Assembly: GCA_030142905.1 (NCBI GenBank)
Contig: JASJOG010000165.1
Span: 576,501 to 640,500 of the forward strand
Source: Heliopora coerulea
Taxonomy: Eukaryota > Cnidaria > Anthozoa > Scleralcyonacea > Helioporidae
Length of the DNA: 64,000 nucleotides
Reading direction: 5' to 3'
In this document: positions 58,811-64,000 of the stretch, one piece after another
How positions within the stretch are numbered: the first letter of the stretch is position 1
Layout: each line of letters begins with the position of its first letter
Notes under the pieces: model-generated
Databases searched by the model: none
What the model saw: only the letters and a program-made list of their open reading frames with translations
What the model was told of the DNA's origin: nothing
Program-made: the position numbers and the translations under genes

Positions 58811-59020
58811 TTAATATCTTCGATAACGTTCTTCTGAATGAAGATCTTTGAACGAATTTTTTCGCTCGAAATCGAGTTTGACTTTGTCAACAATTCTTTG
58901 ATTGTACGGAGATGAAGAAACGTGAATAGATGAAAAGTCTACATCACTGAAGGAATTAGGGTCAGCTTGTGGCAAATCGATACAGACATCATTCAACTTC
59001 AGAGGACTACTTGCTCCTAG
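58811..59020 (-). CDS. candidate stop-readthrough extension of GPCR gene B
   Basis: The same frame as the tail exon stays open for 69 codons after the TGA at 59021-59023, to TAA at 58811-58813. The context TGA-CTAG is the best-known metazoan readthrough signal. The extension is acidic and Ser-rich at first (LPQADPNSFSDVDFSS), then basic (FERKNSFKDLHSEERYRRY), continuous in character with the tail. A nonsense mutation is the alternative. Confidence 0.45.
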   Translation of the reverse strand, partial: LGASSPLKLNDVCIDLPQADPNSFSDVDFSSIHVSSSPYNQRIVDKVKLDFERKNSFKDLHSEERYRRY

Positions 59021-59397
59021 TCAGCTCAGACTGTCCAACTCATCCGGAGAGGCGTTTTCGGTGCTCGAACACTCCGAAGAGTACTCGCTGGCATTACGAT
59101 GAGGCCTCGACAATGCGTCAATGATTTCAAAGATATTTTGAAACTTCGATGGCACGTAGAAATGCCGGTCTTGAAACGATGTGGTACTCGGAAGTACCTC
59201 GCGAGCCCTAGGTGAAACATCGCTGGTTCCGATGCTCGGATGGATTACCAACTTTCTCCTACTTAGTTCCAAGGGCTTTGACCGACTCGAGTTCATCGGT
59301 TGAGAATCCCTTCCTGGGCTTGCACTTTGCGGAAAAGTAATTCCATTTGTATGGAGAACAGAGTTCCGGTCAAAGTCCAGTGACCGAATGAACGCCG
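59021..59397 (-). CDS. GPCR gene B, exon 3 (Ser-rich C-tail)
   Basis: Acceptor ctccgtttgtttcag|CG in phase 1, joining C+CG to give Pro. It encodes AFIRSLDFDRNSV, then a Ser/Thr/Arg-rich cytoplasmic tail ending DELDSLS at TGA 59021-59023. No stop between acceptor and TGA. Confidence 0.7.
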
Positions 59398-59689
59398 CTG
59401 AAACAAACGGAGATGAATTTGAGGTTTCTGATGACAGTCCGGTGCTTGGCTACGTGTAAAACACTAAAAATGCTACATCTACGCAGACATCGTAAGTATT
59501 AGCTCTAGAAAGATCAGTAAAATCTGCAAACATCAAGTGCAGCATCGGAGAAAGAAGCATCCACTCTTTTCATTAGGCTTATTCGTCGGATGAAGGACAC
59601 AATTAACGGGAAAAAAAAAGGCTGCATACTAGACATATGCAATTGGTGGGAAGTATGGAAAGACTGGGTGGAAGATGGAAGGGAAGGAG

Positions 59690-59885
59690 TGAAGGTTGGC
59701 AGAAGGAAGGAAGGAAGGAAAGAAGGAAGGAAGGAAAACAGTGAGTGAGTGAGTACGTGAGTGAGTGAGTGAGTGAATGCGTGAGTGAGTGAGTGAGTGA
59801 ATGATGAGTGAGTGAGGAGTGAATAAGGGAGGGAGTGAATGTGTGGAGAGGGACGGAGGGATGGAATGAGCGAACAAGCAAACAA
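59690..59885 (+). repeat. GAAGG/GAGT microsatellite in GPCR gene B intron 2
   Basis: GGAAG units at 59700-59738, then (GAGT)n to about 59820, with GGGAG and GAATGAATG variants. On the gene strand this is a long pyrimidine-rich tract upstream of exon 3. Confidence 0.9.
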
Positions 59886-59985
59886 ATGAATGAATGAATG
59901 AACAAACGGGAATTTTCGCCTTCGTTATCGCCAACCTACATTTCCTGTAAAACAACACACTAAAGACGAATGTAAATATACTTAC

Positions 59986-60196
59986 GACTATGTTTTGAGT
60001 GCACTCTCTTAGGTTTAGTTTTCCTTGACGAAGGGCATAAAGAGGCTACAAAACAATAATACGATCTTCGGTAAGGTTTCCAAGTAAAGCCATAAATTAC
60101 CGGAAGAAAGGCAGCGCCAAATGTTGGCAGTTGGATGGCAATGATGCCGACCACGGAAGGATAGACCACGTCGAGGAATCGAAGCAAGAGAAGCAG
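59986..60196 (-). CDS. GPCR gene B, exon 2 (TM7)
   Basis: Acceptor tcttatatcaag|CTG in phase 0 and donor AGTC|GTAAGT in phase 1. Encodes TM7 (residues about 272-296) with LPVIY replacing NPxxY, then KPYRRSYYCF as helix 8 and a basic KTKPKRVHSKHS run. Phases equal those of the sister gene. Confidence 0.75.
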
Positions 60197-60282
60197 CTTG
60201 ATATAAGATATAATAAAAAAGGTATGATCAAAGTAAATGCTTTCAACTCGGGAGAATCAGTACGTGTTGGTGAAGGTGGATC

Positions 60283-60400
60283 GTCCAGGTTAGTGCAGTC
60301 TTGAGAAAGGCTGTTTCAATCTCAGCGTTCATCTCCAGTTTCAAAGGAAAGAAGATAGTCGCCGCTGAGGCAATCGAAAGCGTTTCACTTCAATGTTCCA
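60283..60400 (-). repeat. Penelope pLTR remnant
   Basis: Plus-strand GATCGTCCAGGTTAGTG matches the left arm of the Penelope copy at 23985. GAAGATAGTCGCCGCTGAGGC and CGAAAGCG resemble its hammerhead region. Lies in GPCR gene B intron 1. Confidence 0.55.
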
Positions 60401-60800
60401 CCTGAGTTCACCTCGAATCTCCTCACCTCATTTCACCTCAGTTCACTTCATCTCACCAACATGTATGTTCCACTTCGCTTAAACGCACCTCACCTCACCT
60501 CAGTTCAATCCATCTCATCTTGCCTCACCTCACCTCACCCCACTTTACTCACTTTAGTCCAACACATCTCACGTCTTTTCACCTCACCTCAGTTCACCTC
60601 GACCATCTCACCTTACCTCAGTTCACCTCGACCATCTCACCTTACCTCACCTCACCTCACCTCACCTCACCTACATGTACCCTCACTTCACCTCACTTTA
60701 TCTCAGTTCACTCCATCTTATCTTAGCTCCCCTCCAGTCACCTCACTTTACGTCAACACACCTCATCTCATTTCACCTCACCTTACCTCACCTCTCTTCA
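60400..60800 (+). repeat. (TCACC)n-type microsatellite in GPCR gene B intron 1
   Basis: CTCACCTCACC and CAGTTCACCTC words for about 400 bases. On the gene strand this is an array of GGTGAG, which equals the 5' splice-site consensus. Confidence 0.9.
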
Positions 60801-60988
60801 TCTCTTTCCACTTCATTCACACTACACCATCCAATGAAACCAAAACTCTCCAATCACTTTCATTCAATACATCCACCCTTTCTAATCTCCCACTAACATT
60901 CGAACTCATCTCATACCATTCCACCAAACCCCCTCCCCCGACAACCTCACTCACCCCGCACTATATAAACCACACTTTCGTGACCTAC

Positions 60989-61768
60989 CGGTAGTAGAAC
61001 TGAGCATGCGTGATAGAAAAGCACAACGGCTGATACCAGACAACTGATCTTTAAACCATCTCGAACTTTGGCCACATTTTTCCCCTGCCGACACACGACC
61101 ATTTCCCGCACAAGTAGCACGCTTAACTTGACGTTCACACGTTTCTCTCGCGAAAGTACCCACGGCACAGAGACGAAGGAACAAAATGTCAGCCCGAAAT
61201 TGAACGAAATGTAAAACACAGCGTAAGGTCCAGCATATCTAAACAAGCAATGAAACCTCTTGGCATCTGGCGAGGGAACGTACGAGGAAGCAATCAAGGG
61301 AGATGAAGCAAGAATCAACGCCAAGATGACGGCAGATGATGGAAGAATCCATACGAACCTTTTAGAGGTCCACGTTTGAACGTAGAACTTCGGGTTAAGA
61401 GATAGAATCACTCGGTCAAATAATAAGAGAGAGACGAGTAAAGTCGCCATAGTGCGGAAGGCTATGTAGAGCCAAGCGTAGAAGGTGCACAGCAAGGAAT
61501 TCTTCTCAAACGAGTGTTGGGTTTTGTAGTAAGAGTACGATGTAGTTATCCCGCAAGCCACTGCGTGTAGCAGTTCGACGCTTGACAAACAGCATACAAG
61601 AACTTTGGTAATTGTCGATGAATTGTGTTTCACAATACTGATAACGGCAAAGAAGTTCACAACTGCAGCAGTGGAAGAGGAGAATATTAAAACAGCAACA
61701 ATTGCTGCGTTGCTGTTTTCGTTATAGGTCCCGGACGAAGTCTCCAGCCCGGAGGTCTCAAACGACAT
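60989..61768 (-). CDS. class A GPCR gene B, exon 1 (TM1-TM6)
   Basis: The ATG at 61766-61768 follows an in-frame TAG seven codons upstream. 260 residues: TM1 21-46, TM2 56-80, TM3 94-117 with Cys94, DRV at 118-120 in place of DRY, TM4 138-160, Cys174 in the second extracellular loop, TM5 182-204, TM6 241-260. Donor CTACCG|GTAGGT in phase 0. The TM2 Asp is Glu (SSVELLH). Exons 1-3 give 455 residues, or 525 with readthrough (one inserted residue plus 69). A plasma-membrane receptor coupled to G proteins by family knowledge. Ligand unknown. A stronger-looking donor, G|GTGAGT, about 40 bases downstream would put TM7 out of frame. Confidence 0.8.
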
Positions 61769-62951
61769 TGTATCGATAATTCGTCGCTAGGATTTGATGA
61801 CTTGAGGTGCAGTTTGACTCAATTTTTCTACGCATCACAATCTTCCCAGAGAACAAGCACCATGATGGTATCACGGCTGATAAAGGCTAACCACGCATCA
61901 CTCGTAACAACTCTCTTTCCTGCCAAAACGCCTTTGAAATTGGTACAAATTACATCTGGAGAAGCGGTACGAAACAAAATTTCAAGTAAATGTCTTTCAT
62001 GTCTTTCAGCTAAGGATAACCACGCTTCTCACGACAGAGATTAAACTCTTATCCGAATTTTAAACCAATACAGCTGATGTTAGCTTGTTTCCGCTCAAAC
62101 AACAGCCCGCTTCTTAAAGCTGGGATATACCTGCTGTAAACATTACACGTAAATAGGCATGACGTCACACGAGTGCGACAGACCTTCGGACGACCTACTG
62201 TTCCAATATTTTCAAGAAATGTATTCAACCTTTCAGCATTCACATCAACATTTGAAAAATAGAACAAAATAAAAGCAAGGTTAGGCAAAACGAAGCCCAA
62301 TGGTTTGGTTCGGGATCAGCGGGATATCAGGTTTCGAAACTAAGGCATGAACCAAACGTTTTATTAGTTCTCGTTCGTCATTAGTTCCTCATTTCACTTT
62401 AATTTCCGACGAAGTAGGCGTTCCAAAAAGCGCCATTGAGTCGCTAGTTGTGACAATAGAAAGCCCAGGTATTACTGTTTATGCAAAGTAATCTAAAGTT
62501 TCATCCCTTTGATGATATGGCAAGAAAAAGTTGGATTGTTGTCTTTCGATGGCGGTTCGGAGTCAATTATTGAAAATACTCTTGGAGTGGCAAAATTAAT
62601 GCCAGACTGACGTAGTGTATATCACTTTAAATGGTTATAAGTTAAACACGGAGCGATCCCATAAGAAGAGGCTGAGTTTCTCAGCCTGTCAATTATGATT
62701 AAGGAAAGGTCGCATGTTATTGGTCAATTGAGTTCAGACGAATTTCCGGTGGAGGAATATCACGTTTCAATTGAGGAGAATATAGGAGATGAATTTTTTT
62801 GCAAAGACGTTGCTTCCTGGATAGTATTTTGCGCCTGTTGGCCATTTGAACTGTTTTGACTGAGCCAACAATCCAAGAGTAATTCCATCACTTCAATATT
62901 TCCTGCCGGTTTTCCGTTGGACAGTAACTGATTCCTCACGGTGTTGATCTT
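61769..62951. other. upstream of GPCR gene B
   Basis: 5' region of the receptor gene on minus. No clear TATA box or further exon recognised. Confidence 0.4.
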
Positions 62952-63146
62952 TTAACGTACTTCTACCAAGCGCCCTTCCTCATCGCGTTTCACTTCCATT
63001 TTGAAGCCGTAGTAGGCCTTGCTCTCTTTAATTGGACTTTTATTCTTCTGGTAGTAGGCTTTATTGCGATCATACTTGCCAAGCCTCGCAGAAAGCGGAG
63101 TTGTGCTTTGCGCAGAGGTAGAAGTCCGAGCTGTTGATGAGAGCAA
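62952..63146 (-). CDS. unassigned ORF, possible terminal exon
   Basis: 64 codons ending TAA, preceded by an acceptor-like ctctcatcaacag|CT. Thr/Ser-rich start, then a Lys/Tyr-rich segment (KYDRNKAYYQKNKSP) and MEVKRDEEGRLVEVR. No family recognised. Confidence 0.3.
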   Translation of the reverse strand: MLSSTARTSTSAQSTTPLSARLGKYDRNKAYYQKNKSPIKESKAYYGFKMEVKRDEEGRLVEVR

Positions 63147-64000
63147 CCGAGCATATTTGCCACAAATGAATTTGAAAGTGGCGCCAGTTTTTGTTTATAT
63201 TTATAATATTACAAGCTTCAAGTATGTGCCAAAAAAAAATACAGATGGCTATGACATATCGCAGACGTAATAAAATGTGAGTCGTGCCCAAACACTGCGC
63301 GGGTAGGATGACTATAAGTGAATGAAGATGCGTAGGACGTCTCGAATGATTATAATACGACGAATAACAACCAGAAAAATCAGTAAATGTGCCATGTTCA
63401 GCCATTTATTGCTTTATATATTGTTTAGCGGTATTTTAAAAACACATTTTAAAAGTATTTCCGTAAGCTTTAGGCTCTAGGACACGCTTGTGGACAGGGG
63501 CGGATCTAGGGGTTGTCAAATCAGTCACGTGACTAACGTGAAAATTGCAAACTGTTAGTGAAAAATTGAAAAATTGTCCAGTTACCATTTATCATGCAGC
63601 TGCACCTTATAACAATCCAGTGTCTACTACAATGCAGAGCGTAATTAATATTCCAATTAAATTGTAATCCAGTGATCAAATTTCATACAGTGGCTGAGCC
63701 GGCGAGCTTAGTCAAGTCAATGACCAGCTGTCATACGCAAAGTCGGTCAGTCAAAAAGTCAAAATCCAGTGTTCTGATTGGTCTGACTGCTTGTTTCCAT
63801 GGGAACAAGCAATTTTCAGCGATTTTGACTGATCTGTGGGGAGTTCTGACTGACATACCAAAGTCAGGGGCGCTCCATTCGTCGGAATGTAATTAATATT
63901 TGACGCGTGCTAAAGTCTTTCTATGGCAAGCCAACCTGGACAAAAGTATACCGAGAATTGTAAACGATAGTCGAGAACTGCATACAATAGTCGAGATTTG
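63147..64000. other. intergenic with repeat words
   Basis: GGGGCGGATCTAGGGG at about 63497 resembles an element edge. GACTGA words are frequent at 63700-63860. The window ends in a 23-bp tandem (ATAGTCGAGA). Confidence 0.4.

Noticed and set aside
59514..59958. Ser/His/Thr/Pro-rich reverse frames
   Set aside because: They follow the GAGT and GGAAG repeats in the GPCR intron.
60461..60994. 177-codon Ser/Thr/Pro-rich forward frame
   Set aside because: Generated by the TCACC repeat. The real gene is on the other strand.
1..64000. CRISPR arrays, operons or prokaryotic defence systems
   Set aside because: No regular spacer-repeat arrays. Gene structure and transposons are those of an animal genome.

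Overview
The window looks like nuclear DNA from an invertebrate animal, most likely a cnidarian and probably an anthozoan such as a stony coral. The evidence is AT-rich sequence, split genes with GT-AG introns, long gene-poor stretches, CR1/L2-like LINEs, Penelope-like elements, a Gypsy relic, tRNA-derived SINEs and many short inverted-repeat transposons. There are no prokaryotic operons. Species assignment is inference.

Layout. 2-1051: 3' part of a decayed transposase-like gene whose zinc and catalytic spacing matches RAG1, with a CCHC knuckle behind an amber codon. 2.6-15.5 kb: non-autonomous transposons, SINEs, satellites, a Penelope relic, and one immunoglobulin V-like exon (4499-4912). 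15.5-18.3 kb: a transmembrane/tail exon, then the last exon of a BESS-motif gene whose 3' UTR carries a 355-bp Penelope-type palindrome. 18.5-26.3 kb: a graveyard of LINE, Gypsy, Penelope and SINE copies. 29.8-34 kb: a hexamer-array transposon, a Harbinger-like MITE and a LINE with an open reverse-transcriptase frame. 36.5-38.5 kb: a transmembrane exon, a micro-exon and a terminal exon of a second single-pass receptor. 39-44 kb: a dense MITE field, one copy holding a nested insertion. 45.3-52.2 kb: a three-exon class A GPCR gene on + with two one-base frame breaks. 53-58 kb: repeats, including a 704-bp foldback. 58.8-61.8 kb: a second, intact three-exon GPCR gene on -, whose stop lies in a UGA-CUAG context followed by 69 open codons.

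How the genes relate. The two GPCR genes share exon layout and splice phases (TM1-TM6, phase 0, TM7, phase 1, Ser-rich tail), so they probably belong to one local family. The Ig-like exon and both transmembrane exons share phase-1 junctions and could belong to a receptor cluster, but no continuous transcript can be proved from sequence alone. The strongest leads are the RAG1-like relic, the readthrough context in the second GPCR, and the Penelope hammerhead-like motifs, one of them in sense orientation in a 3' UTR.
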